Assembly (NCBI GenBank): GCA_016927835.1
Contig: JAFGMA010000235.1
Span: 34,984-98,983 of the forward strand
DNA: 64,000 nucleotides
From: Candidatus Zhuqueibacterota bacterium
Lineage (GTDB): Bacteria; Zhuqueibacterota; Zhuqueibacteria; Thermofontimicrobiales; Sulfurfontimicrobiaceae
Direction of reading: 5' to 3'
Positions 25,932-34,081 of the stretch are shown in pieces. The notes under the pieces are model-generated. The model did not search any database. It worked only from the letters and a program-made list of their open reading frames with translations, and had not been told where the DNA came from. The translations under genes and the position numbers were made by a program. Within the stretch, counting starts at the first letter, position 1. Each line of letters begins with the position of its first letter.

Positions 25932-26870
25932 ATGAAGCAGAATACCCGCAGGCGCTTCCTGATAGTGATTTTAACGCTTTCCGCATTGATTGTATCAACC
26001 ATCATCGGCTTTCGAAAATACCTGAATGCGGATTATCGAGATGTCTTCATCAAAAACAAAGGTCAAATCGTTCGAACAGAACTCAGATTCCGAGCGGAGG
26101 ATTCGACTTTCAATAATTATGATTTGACGATAATCGATTCGAACAATCTGACTATCCAATGCATGGTCAGAGTGCCGAAGGATTCGACGCAAAAATACCC
26201 GGCGCTGTTGGTAATGAATGGCTTCGATACCGGGCGGCATGTGATCGAATTATTCAATTCGATCGAAAAAGCAGTGCTCATTTCGTTCGATTGGCCCTAT
26301 GAGGGAAAGCGCAAATTCAGAGGTGCGGATATAGGTCCGTTTTTGCCTAAAATTCGATCGGCAATCATTCGGGCAGTTTCGGTAGTACTTGAAGTAATCG
26401 ATTACCTTCAAACACGCGCCGATGTCGATCAGGAGAAAATATTTGTCGTTGGCGCCAGCTTTGGGGCGCCATTCGCGGTCGATGCGGCGGCGGTTGATGA
26501 ACGCATAAAGGCGGTTATCTTGCTCTATGGTGGGGGCGATATTTCACTGTTGATCCAGTCCAGTTCCACAAAACAGGTGAAAACCGCCTGGGGGCGAAAG
26601 CTATTGGGAGAGTTTGTAGCAGCGCTGTTGGCGCCGGTTGAACCCATGAAATATGTGGAATACATTTCGCCGCGTCCACTACTGATGATTAACGGAAAAT
26701 CGGATCAATCGATTTTTGGGAAAAGCGCGGAGCTGCTTTTCGAAAAGGCAGAAGACCCAAAGGACATGGTGTGGCTCGAAACCAGGCATGTGAAGCCCAA
26801 AATGTCGGATCTGACCGCCACGCTTGAACAGATGATGAAAAAATGGCTGATTGAAAAAGGATTGTTGTAG
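25932..26870 (+). CDS. Alpha/beta hydrolase, dienelactone hydrolase-like, membrane-anchored
   Basis: 312 residues from ATG 25932 (GGAG about 11 bases upstream). A single N-terminal membrane segment (about 8-26) suggests an exported or anchored enzyme. The nucleophile elbow is GASFG with S176; D and H of the triad are likely near SDQS (268-271) and the C-terminal H (ETRHVK). The substrate is unknown. It follows the GWxTD gene by 112 bases and converges with purA with 13 bases between stops. Confidence 0.8.
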   Translation: MKQNTRRRFLIVILTLSALIVSTIIGFRKYLNADYRDVFIKNKGQIVRTELRFRAEDSTFNNYDLTIIDSNNLTIQCMVRVPKDSTQKYPALLVMNGFDTGRHVIELFNSIEKAVLISFDWPYEGKRKFRGADIGPFLPKIRSAIIRAVSVVLEVIDYLQTRADVDQEKIFVVGASFGAPFAVDAAAVDERIKAVILLYGGGDISLLIQSSSTKQVKTAWGRKLLGEFVAALLAPVEPMKYVEYISPRPLLMINGKSDQSIFGKSAELLFEKAEDPKDMVWLETRHVKPKMSDLTATLEQMMKKWLIEKGLL

Positions 26871-26883
26871 CGAGATGAAATAG

Positions 26884-28158
26884 CTATTCCGGGAATAGCG
26901 TGCTGTTGCGTTCAGGACCAAGGGAGATGATACTGATTTTTGTCTGAACCAGTTCTTCAATTTCCCGAATATAAGCTTTGGCGTTTTCAGGCAGGTCATC
27001 ATAAGATTTAACCAGACCGGTTGGGCGCTGCCACCCTTTATAGCACTTATATTCCGGGTGAACCGCATCGAGCACATTCAAATCGGATGTAAATTCGGTC
27101 AGAAGGTCATTTTTGTAGCGGTAGCCAATGCACACCTTAATTTCCTCAAGCGTATCCAGCACATCGAGCTTGGTGAGTGCAAAAGAATTAATCCCGTTAA
27201 TTCGCACCGCATAGCGCGCAAGCACGGCATCGAACCAGCCGCAACGCCTGGGTCTGCCGGTTGTTGCCCCGAATTCCTTACCAAGTTGTCGAATCGAATC
27301 CCCCTGGGCATCGGTTATTTCGGTCGGGAATGGTCCCAATCCCACGCGGGTAAGATACGCCTTCGACACACCGAGTACCGAATCCAGCCGCGCCGGCGCG
27401 ATTCCGAGTCCGGTACATGCCCCGCCGCTGGTTGTATTGGAAGACGTTACATACGGATAGGTGCCAAAATCGAGATCCAGCAATGTTCCCTGGGCGCCTT
27501 CGATGAGGATTTTCTTGCCTTCATCAATCGCACGACTGAGTTTCAGGGAAACATCCGCACAGCATTTTCGCAGCTCCGGCAGGATTGCCATAACATCAGC
27601 TACGCATTGTTGTTTATCCAGCGTAGGACGATGGTAAATATGTTTCAGAATAGCATTATTCTCATCGATATTTCGTTCCAGCTTTGCCTTGAAACGCTCA
27701 GGCGCAAAAATTTCACCCAGGCGGATTCCCGTTCGACTTGCTTTATCGCTGTAAGCCGGTCCGATTCCGCGGCAGGTTGTCCCGATTTTATTGCTTTCTG
27801 AAGCTGCTTCTTTCGCCTGATCGATCAATTTGTGATATGGCAGAACCAGGTGAGTTTGGTGACTTATGAAAATCCGGTTAGTGATATCGATATTTCGGGA
27901 AGTGAGAAAATTTATTTCCTCAAGAAAAGCAAATGGATCGAGCACCACGCCGCTGCCGATGTAGCATTGGGTGTGCGGATGCAAAATTCCGGACGGGATC
28001 AGGTGCAGGACATACTTTTCGCCAATTTCAATTGAATGCCCGGCATTGGCTCCCCCCTGACACCTGGCTACGATATCTGAGTTTGCGCTCAGGAGATCGA
28101 CAATTTTACCTTTTCCTTCGTCTCCCCATTGTGCTCCCACAATAACCTGTACGGGCAT
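26884..28158 (-). CDS. purA: Adenylosuccinate synthetase
   Basis: About 424 residues, the standard length. GTP/IMP-binding loop QWGDEGKGK at the N-terminus, catalytic Asp/His region GGANAGHS, and the C-terminal GRPRRCGWFD motif are present. It converts IMP, aspartate and GTP to adenylosuccinate. Two ATGs adjoin; the second (28158) is better spaced from GAGGG, while the first (28161) would shift the start by one codon. It follows the STAS gene by 11 bases, an unusual pairing, and lies apart from purB and purC. Confidence 0.95.
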   Translation of the reverse strand: MPVQVIVGAQWGDEGKGKIVDLLSANSDIVARCQGGANAGHSIEIGEKYVLHLIPSGILHPHTQCYIGSGVVLDPFAFLEEINFLTSRNIDITNRIFISHQTHLVLPYHKLIDQAKEAASESNKIGTTCRGIGPAYSDKASRTGIRLGEIFAPERFKAKLERNIDENNAILKHIYHRPTLDKQQCVADVMAILPELRKCCADVSLKLSRAIDEGKKILIEGAQGTLLDLDFGTYPYVTSSNTTSGGACTGLGIAPARLDSVLGVSKAYLTRVGLGPFPTEITDAQGDSIRQLGKEFGATTGRPRRCGWFDAVLARYAVRINGINSFALTKLDVLDTLEEIKVCIGYRYKNDLLTEFTSDLNVLDAVHPEYKCYKGWQRPTGLVKSYDDLPENAKAYIREIEELVQTKISIISLGPERNSTLFPE

Positions 28159-28172
28159 CATTCCCTCGAAAT

Positions 28173-28511
28173 CTATCCGAAGCTGGCAATCGCTTCATCG
28201 ACTGTGTTGTAAGTTTCGAATACTGTAATCAGCTTGGTGATCATCAGCAGGCTTTTGATTCGTTCAGTAAGGCAGGCTAATTTCAAGTTTCCGTTGATAT
28301 TTTTCATTGTTGTCAGACCGCTGATCAGAATACCCAATCCCGAGCTATTCATCCAATTCACTTTTGAGAGATCGGCGACTACTTTGGTTTTGCCAGCTTC
28401 AACCAATTCGTGCAATTTATCATTTAAAATCGCCGCATCCGGTCCACCCATTATTTTTCCGGATAAATATAGCACAACGGCATCATCTATATATTTTTGC
28501 TCAAGTATCAC
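28173..28511 (-). CDS. STAS-domain anti-sigma factor antagonist (SpoIIAA/RsbV-like)
   Basis: 112 residues starting at GTG 28511 with GGAGGG 9 bases upstream. The phosphorylatable site NSSGLG has S57 as the likely target by analogy with SpoIIAA Ser58. In partner switching, the dephosphorylated form binds an anti-sigma kinase; the SpoIIE-type phosphatase at 20957 could act on it. No anti-sigma kinase gene is visible in the window. Stop codon 11 bases before purA. Confidence 0.88.
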   Translation of the reverse strand: MILEQKYIDDAVVLYLSGKIMGGPDAAILNDKLHELVEAGKTKVVADLSKVNWMNSSGLGILISGLTTMKNINGNLKLACLTERIKSLLMITKLITVFETYNTVDEAIASFG

Positions 28512-28682
28512 TTCTCGAAGCCCTCCATATATCGATTACCAGGCAACAAAGCAGGAATCCAACATAAGCTCTTGCCATTTCGAAAACACCAAAATAGGAC
28601 GACGTCTCGATATCAAGATGCCCGCAGTTTGCACGAAAATATCATTTGAAATGGCAGAAAATGGGATACTGCAAAAGCTGCG

Positions 28683-29678
28683 CTACCTGGCTCGTTGCGG
28701 TTTCACCTCACGGTTGGAACGATTTAAGGAACGTTTGCCTTCGCTTTGCAGATGCAGACCAACGACAATCGGGCTTGCTACAAATATCGATGAATAGGTT
28801 CCGACAACGATCCCTGCAATCATCGCAAAGGCAAAATTCCTGATATTTTCACCGCCAAAAAGGAATAGAATCAAAACAACGACAAAGGTGGTAAATGAAG
28901 TTACAACCGTTCGCGACAATGACTGGTTGATACTTTGATTCACAATGCTAATATAGTTCTGCCCTCGCAGTTTTTTAAGATTCTCACGAATGCGGTCGAA
29001 TACGACGATTGTATCATTAAGAGAGTACCCGACGATCGTCAGGAAAGCGGCAACGATCGCTAATGAAATTTCCAAATCCAATAATGAAAAGACACCGAGT
29101 GTAATGACAACATCATGAAATAATGCAACGATTGCGCCCACGGCGAATTTGAATTCGAAACGCCAGCTAATATAAATCAAGATCAGTAAAAGCGATAACA
29201 AAATCGCCCAGATTGCCTTATCTCTTAACTCGCTGCCGATTTTCGGACCAACCATATCTCTGCCGACGATTTCAAAAGGTTTTGCCATGCCAGCCGGGTT
29301 TGATGTGGTCGTGGCGGGCGTTTTGGACTGGAAGGCTGCTGTCAGCACACTATCAATCGACTGCGATGAAGTTATGCCAGAGCCACTTCCTTTCATATAG
29401 AGCAAAATTTCAGTTCCTGCGCCTTCAATTCCAAGGAATTTCTTAATTGTTGCATCTTTAAATTCGGTATTTGATAAAGCTGCTCTAACTTCACTAACAT
29501 CGATATCCGATTTGAAATGCAATTGGAGCGAAACGCCGCCAAGAAAATCAATGCCGTAGCGAGGTCCGCCATGTAAGATGAGTGAAACAATCCCAACCAA
29601 AAGCAGGACAGATGATATTGCCAGCGCCGTTTTACGCATCTTCATGAAATCTATATTGGTATCGGTGAAAATTTGCAT
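28683..29678 (-). CDS. secF: Protein translocase subunit SecF
   Basis: 331 residues from ATG 29678 (GGGAG 11 bases upstream); a GTG at 29696 is a less likely start. N-terminal membrane segment, SecF periplasmic domain, then a five-segment RND-type core with GYSLNDTIVVFDRIREN near residues 218-232 and a final RTVVTSFTTF-type helix. It works with SecD to pull proteins out of SecYEG using proton or sodium motive force. Adjacent to secD, 161 bases apart, and probably in one operon. Confidence 0.95.
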   Translation of the reverse strand: MQIFTDTNIDFMKMRKTALAISSVLLLVGIVSLILHGGPRYGIDFLGGVSLQLHFKSDIDVSEVRAALSNTEFKDATIKKFLGIEGAGTEILLYMKGSGSGITSSQSIDSVLTAAFQSKTPATTTSNPAGMAKPFEIVGRDMVGPKIGSELRDKAIWAILLSLLLILIYISWRFEFKFAVGAIVALFHDVVITLGVFSLLDLEISLAIVAAFLTIVGYSLNDTIVVFDRIRENLKKLRGQNYISIVNQSINQSLSRTVVTSFTTFVVVLILFLFGGENIRNFAFAMIAGIVVGTYSSIFVASPIVVGLHLQSEGKRSLNRSNREVKPQRAR

Positions 29679-29839
29679 TGTTTGTAGTTCTCCCACATAT
29701 TTGCTAACGTTTTAAATTGCCAGGACCTGCCGTTCCCTGGTACTGTCAAATCGATCCCGCTTCAGGGAAACACCTACCGCAGAATATGCAACTCGTCCGC
29801 AGTTACAGGCTGATTACCGGGGATAATTGAAGCGCGCCA

Positions 29840-32011
29840 TCAGATGCTCAACTGCTTCATTGCCCACCGCGATGTAAAGAAATCGAAAATAATTCGGGTT
29901 ACGAAAATAGCTGTAAACATACTCACGATAATGCCAATCATCAATGTAACGGCAAAACCCTGCAACGGTCCGGTACCGAATTGATACAGGATTAATGCGG
30001 TAAGGAAGGTTGTCACGTTAGCGTCAACAATTGTAATTAGAGCGCGTCCGTAGCCATTATCAATTGACGTTCGCACAGTCTTGCCGGAACGCTGCTCTTC
30101 TCTGATTCTCTCGAAAATGAGAACGTTGGCATCAACCGCCATACCGATAGTCAAGATAATTCCCGCAACACCGGGCAGCGTGAGCGTGAGTTTGAAACCC
30201 GAAAGAATTGCCAGCAAAAAGATAATATTTAGCAGCAGAGCAAAATCGGCGATAGCACCCGACAGCTTATAATAAAAAATCATAAACACAATCACGATAA
30301 TCAATCCGGTAATAGCTGAGAGAGTGCCCTTTTTCACCGAATCTGAACCCAATGACGGACCTACCGTACGCTCTTCGATGAAATTCATCGGAGCAGGAAG
30401 CGCACCAGCCCGTAGCACGAGCGCCAGGTCTTTGGCTTCCTGAATTGATGACATTCCATCGATAGAGGCTCGTCCGTGAGGAATTTTTTCGCGAATAACA
30501 GGCGCAGATGCAACCTTCTTATCCAGCACCACAGCCAGGTGACGCCCGATGTTTGCACCGGTAATTTTAGAGAATTCTCTTGCGCCATCGCTGTGAAGCC
30601 GCATCAAAACACTGGCTTCGCCAACGCGCCCCATATCGGAGCCGCTGCTTGTTTCGGTACGGGCATCAGAGATCGCCTCACCTGTAATTTCAAACTGCTT
30701 TTTCACGAAGTAAAGCGGCATGTATTTGATGTCATTGTAAGTTTCGGGATCTTTTCCCCACAGGAATTCCGCATCTTCCGGAATTTCTTCCCTGATCTTT
30801 GGGGAATTTAACACACGATCCACGGCTTTGATATTTTGGAGCGGAACCAGCCATAAATCGCGCCCGCCCCTGGTGGGTAAAATCCGCATCAATGCGGTAA
30901 ACGGATTCTGCTCATAGGTATTTTCATCAACTAGAAGCGATGTGGTATCTTTTCGCGTCGAATCAGTCGCGACCTTTTCGGCTTCTCCAAAAAGATCTTC
31001 ATATTTCACAGTCTTGTCCTTTGATACCTGCTCTTCCAGGTTAACGAGTGAATCCGCAACGGTAGAATCGGTTTCAGCTTTCGCCAATAATGTGTCTTCA
31101 GAGGACGTACGCTCCAGGCGCAGCACCGAATTCAATCGGTCCAATACATATCGTTTGCGTTTATCGGTTTCTTCGAGCTGAAACGCTAGCTGTGCTGTTG
31201 TACCGATGATGTCCTTCGCGCGTTGAATATCCTGCACTCCGGCGAGTTCAATGATGATACGATAATCACCGGTTTTTTGAATCGTTGGTTCGGAAATTCC
31301 GAATTGGTCGATTCGGTTGACAAGGATTTCCCGGGCGCGGTTTACGGCATCTTTAGCCTGATCTTCAAGGCGAGCGATAATCGCAGCATCATCTTCTCTT
31401 TCATCTTCTCCATAGTAACGATTGAGTAAAATTCCTTCCTTATGGAAACCTTCTCGCAATACATCTAAAAAATTGCGCTTGGATTCATTTGCTGCCTTCA
31501 ATGCTGCATCGAAAACCTCGTTGAAGCGGCTGTCCCGATTGTGCGCCAGGTTCCTGGTCAATTCCGCAATGTCGACTTCAGAAACGAGGTAGGTCCCGCC
31601 CTGCAAATCTAATCCACGCTTAATAGCTTTATCATCATTACGTATATAATCTCTATATCTTTCACGCAATTGCAGTGCTAAATCCATAGCTTTCCGAAGC
31701 GTGTCCTGGTTAGTGACTTCCAACTCTACGAACAAACGCGCTTTAACATCGTTCCTTAACTTAGCTTCAATTTCTTCTTTTGTCAGATTCTCATCTTCCT
31801 CGCTCACCGGCGTTGCGCTGGTTTGAATATCACCGCAAAGTATGCTATGAACCTGGTTTACCGGTTTTTGAATCAATTGACTTAGTTCCGCTTCAATTTT
31901 TTCAACAGATTCTTTTTGCGGACCAGCAACAAAGGTAGGATAGAGTGAATAAATCGCTGCAACTAAAAAGATTGTAACAAGTATTACCTTCCATAGAAGA
32001 TTTTTCTGCAT
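29840..32011 (-). CDS. secD: Protein translocase subunit SecD
   Basis: 723 residues from ATG 32011 (GGAGGG upstream). N-terminal membrane segment (about 5-25), large periplasmic P1 domain with an insertion rich in charged residues (about 310-420), then six membrane helices including AILSGFKLTLTLPGVAGI and IGMAVDANVLIFERIREE typical of SecD. The protein is longer than E. coli SecD (615) because of the insertion. The 17 preceding in-frame codons are rejected because the -10 box overlaps them. Promoter and repeat copy 3 lie upstream. Confidence 0.95.
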   Translation of the reverse strand: MQKNLLWKVILVTIFLVAAIYSLYPTFVAGPQKESVEKIEAELSQLIQKPVNQVHSILCGDIQTSATPVSEEDENLTKEEIEAKLRNDVKARLFVELEVTNQDTLRKAMDLALQLRERYRDYIRNDDKAIKRGLDLQGGTYLVSEVDIAELTRNLAHNRDSRFNEVFDAALKAANESKRNFLDVLREGFHKEGILLNRYYGEDEREDDAAIIARLEDQAKDAVNRAREILVNRIDQFGISEPTIQKTGDYRIIIELAGVQDIQRAKDIIGTTAQLAFQLEETDKRKRYVLDRLNSVLRLERTSSEDTLLAKAETDSTVADSLVNLEEQVSKDKTVKYEDLFGEAEKVATDSTRKDTTSLLVDENTYEQNPFTALMRILPTRGGRDLWLVPLQNIKAVDRVLNSPKIREEIPEDAEFLWGKDPETYNDIKYMPLYFVKKQFEITGEAISDARTETSSGSDMGRVGEASVLMRLHSDGAREFSKITGANIGRHLAVVLDKKVASAPVIREKIPHGRASIDGMSSIQEAKDLALVLRAGALPAPMNFIEERTVGPSLGSDSVKKGTLSAITGLIIVIVFMIFYYKLSGAIADFALLLNIIFLLAILSGFKLTLTLPGVAGIILTIGMAVDANVLIFERIREEQRSGKTVRTSIDNGYGRALITIVDANVTTFLTALILYQFGTGPLQGFAVTLMIGIIVSMFTAIFVTRIIFDFFTSRWAMKQLSI

Positions 32012-32061
32012 AGCCTGTAACCCTCCACTAATTATCGAAAGCATAAAAAAATGAAAAGACA

Positions 32062-32090
32062 AATATAGTATATTTTTAATTAAAAGTCAA
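32062..32090 (-). promoter_or_regulatory. Sigma70-type promoter for secDF
   Basis: TTGACT (complement of 32085-32090), 17-bp spacer, TATATT (complement of 32062-32067). Repeat copy 3 starts 18 bases upstream of the -35 box. Confidence 0.82.
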
Positions 32091-32108
32091 GCAAAAGCGA
32101 AAAACAAT

Positions 32109-32183
32109 TGGTAACGCCTCATTTATTGGTTCTTTTCATGGTTTACAATGCCTCTGGTTCCCAAACAGGAGTTTGGGAACCAG
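32109..32183 (-). repeat. Dispersed promoter-linked repeat, copy 3, with perfect palindrome
   Basis: Best-preserved copy. Plus-strand blocks are GGTAACGCC, TTATTGGTTCTTTTC, ATGGTTTACAATGCCT and a perfect 13-bp arm palindrome CTGGTTCCCAAAC (32154-32166) and its complement (32171-32183) around loop AGGA. Located 18 bases upstream of the secD -35 box. Confidence 0.88.
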
Positions 32184-32459
32184 TCAAAATCAAGTTAAAT
32201 TTGGTGGGAAACCGCAATGGTCCAGCTATAGATTCTTTTTCAATACCTCTCGCGCTGCCAAACCGGGAAAGGAGTTGAGGTTCTGCTGCCTAATCTGCAT
32301 CTGGTCATCCCTGGCTGGAATTTTGGAAACACTTCAGGGGAGAATAGAGGAAAATACAAAACCTCAGTTTTGAATGCTTCTCGCAGGACAATAATATCAA
32401 CTGAGGCTTTGTTGGAAAAAGCTTTGCGAATGTTATTCAGCCTATTGGAGAAATAGAAC

Positions 32460-33932
32460 TCAGGCTTCATGCACGGGGAATTGCACTACATCCGGATTTG
32501 CCTGGTGCTGCTGATACATATTCAGCGTAACCTTCACCTTCTGATCTTCGAACCGGACGTCAATAATACCAAAATTGCGACGGTGATAACGATGAGTGAT
32601 AACGGATCGAACCGGCTGTGCGTCTCCTCGTTCAAGGTGGAATTCAAATTCGCTGCTGTATAATGTTAAAAATTTATCGAGAAACGCTGCGGGTAGATTT
32701 GTGATGGGCGAGGATGTGATTTGATACATTTTTTTGTCATTTTCATCTTTCAACATCGCCACCGTGCCCACATGAACATCACCGCCCAGGATGAATACGG
32801 GTCGGTTCGGCTCACCTGACCAGTCGAATAGCAATTTAAAGAGCTTGCGGCGTTCGTTTTTATTGTGATCGGTTGACCATTGATCGCGAATATCATTTTT
32901 GAATCTGCCCAGGTCTCTGAATTTTCGGCTCAAATGAATCACCGGCACCGAAGTGACAACGAACAGAATTTTGCTTCGCTGAACCAGATCGCTATTCATC
33001 CATTCGGTAATTGCATCCCATTGCTCCTTTCCTGCCAGCGGAAAAACATCATTGCCCGGATTCTCAAGATAAGCCGCATAATTGCGATGCCCCCTGAGGT
33101 CCATCACCAGGAACGCCGCCGGTCCATAGCTGAATCCGTAGTATAATTCACCGGATTTCAGCGGATCCGGATTGTGGCTGTTCTGGAATTCAACATAAGC
33201 CTGGCGTGCAGCTTTGAAAATATCCTTCTGCCGGGGATCCGTCGTATGCGAAACATCCGATCCCCACCCGTTGGAGATTTCATGATCGTCCCAAATCATA
33301 AATTGCGGGAACGATTGAAGCACGTCCTGAGCTTCCTGATGCGCCCAACCGTTCAGGTATACCTGCCGGTAATTCCAGAGTATTTTTTGTTGATTCCCGC
33401 CTTTCAGGCTCCACTTCCAGGCGTTGATCGGATACTGATCCGCATATACCTGATCGCCAGCCTGGAGCAGAAAGCGGCAATCGTGTGCGCGCATTTTCTC
33501 GGCAAGCGATTTCCACATAGGGGCAACGTAATTTTGATTTCGCCTGGCGGCAACATAGGTTCGATGGCATGAAACCAATCCAAATGAAAATGAATCGACA
33601 GCGCTGCCGGCTTTCGGAAACGGTATGAAAGAAAATATCCGGGCGCCGACATCTGCACCCGATTGGGTCAAAATTTTGAAAAATACGTTTTTGGCACCGG
33701 GCTGAAACGACACTTTTGCCAGTGCAAATACTCCCCGAATGCCGCCCGAAATGTGCTCGCTGTCAGAAATTTCCGTAAACGCCACCCGGGATTTTTCCTC
33801 TGTTGCCTGTTTATCAGCAAAAATATGACACACCGGGCTTTGCTCATCAGCGCTTGTATGGCTCCAAAAAATCCAGATTTTCGCATCTTTGTGGGTTACG
33901 GCGCCCACAATGGGTCCTGATATAAGTTTCAT
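32460..33932 (-). CDS. PhoD-like metallophosphatase
   Basis: 490 residues. A PhoD N-domain (about 1-105) precedes the catalytic domain with metal-binding motifs GDQVYADQ (about 156-163), WDDHEISN (about 217-224) and GDVHVG (about 390-395). Such enzymes hydrolyse phosphodiesters or phosphomonoesters with Fe/Ca. No Tat or Sec signal peptide is visible (it begins MKLISGPIVGAVTHKDA), unlike canonical PhoD, so it may be cytoplasmic. GGAGG lies before the ATG. It has its own promoter at 34004-34032. Confidence 0.85.
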   Translation of the reverse strand: MKLISGPIVGAVTHKDAKIWIFWSHTSADEQSPVCHIFADKQATEEKSRVAFTEISDSEHISGGIRGVFALAKVSFQPGAKNVFFKILTQSGADVGARIFSFIPFPKAGSAVDSFSFGLVSCHRTYVAARRNQNYVAPMWKSLAEKMRAHDCRFLLQAGDQVYADQYPINAWKWSLKGGNQQKILWNYRQVYLNGWAHQEAQDVLQSFPQFMIWDDHEISNGWGSDVSHTTDPRQKDIFKAARQAYVEFQNSHNPDPLKSGELYYGFSYGPAAFLVMDLRGHRNYAAYLENPGNDVFPLAGKEQWDAITEWMNSDLVQRSKILFVVTSVPVIHLSRKFRDLGRFKNDIRDQWSTDHNKNERRKLFKLLFDWSGEPNRPVFILGGDVHVGTVAMLKDENDKKMYQITSSPITNLPAAFLDKFLTLYSSEFEFHLERGDAQPVRSVITHRYHRRNFGIIDVRFEDQKVKVTLNMYQQHQANPDVVQFPVHEA

Positions 33933-34003
33933 TCCTCTACCCTCCTTTTAATTGAGCGACTGAATTAATTTGAATAAAGGCTCTCGATTTCAGGAATGTA
34001 ACA

Positions 34004-34032
34004 AATATAAAATAGAACACTGAGGTTGTGAA
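34004..34032 (-). promoter_or_regulatory. Sigma70-type promoter for the PhoD-like gene
   Basis: TTCACA (complement of 34027-34032), 17-bp spacer, TATATT (complement of 34004-34009); predicted leader about 65 bases. Confidence 0.65.
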
Positions 34033-34081
34033 CTTATTGCTTTGCAGAACGTGTTAGATAGCTGTACATGATCAGAAAAAA

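Larger units (their letters stand above)
32012..32459. other. Intergenic region with promoter, repeat copy 3 and an uncertain small frame
   Basis: It holds the secD promoter (32062-32090) and repeat copy 3 (32109-32183). Bases 32184-32459 show no known element. A 76-codon frame at 32240-32470 on the minus strand starts with ATG overlapping the stop of the PhoD-like gene; it has no recognisable family and is not believed without expression data. Confidence 0.55.

Noticed and set aside
32240..32470. 76-codon minus frame after the PhoD-like gene
   Set aside because: Overlaps the PhoD stop by chance, ends in repeat-adjacent sequence and has no recognisable family.
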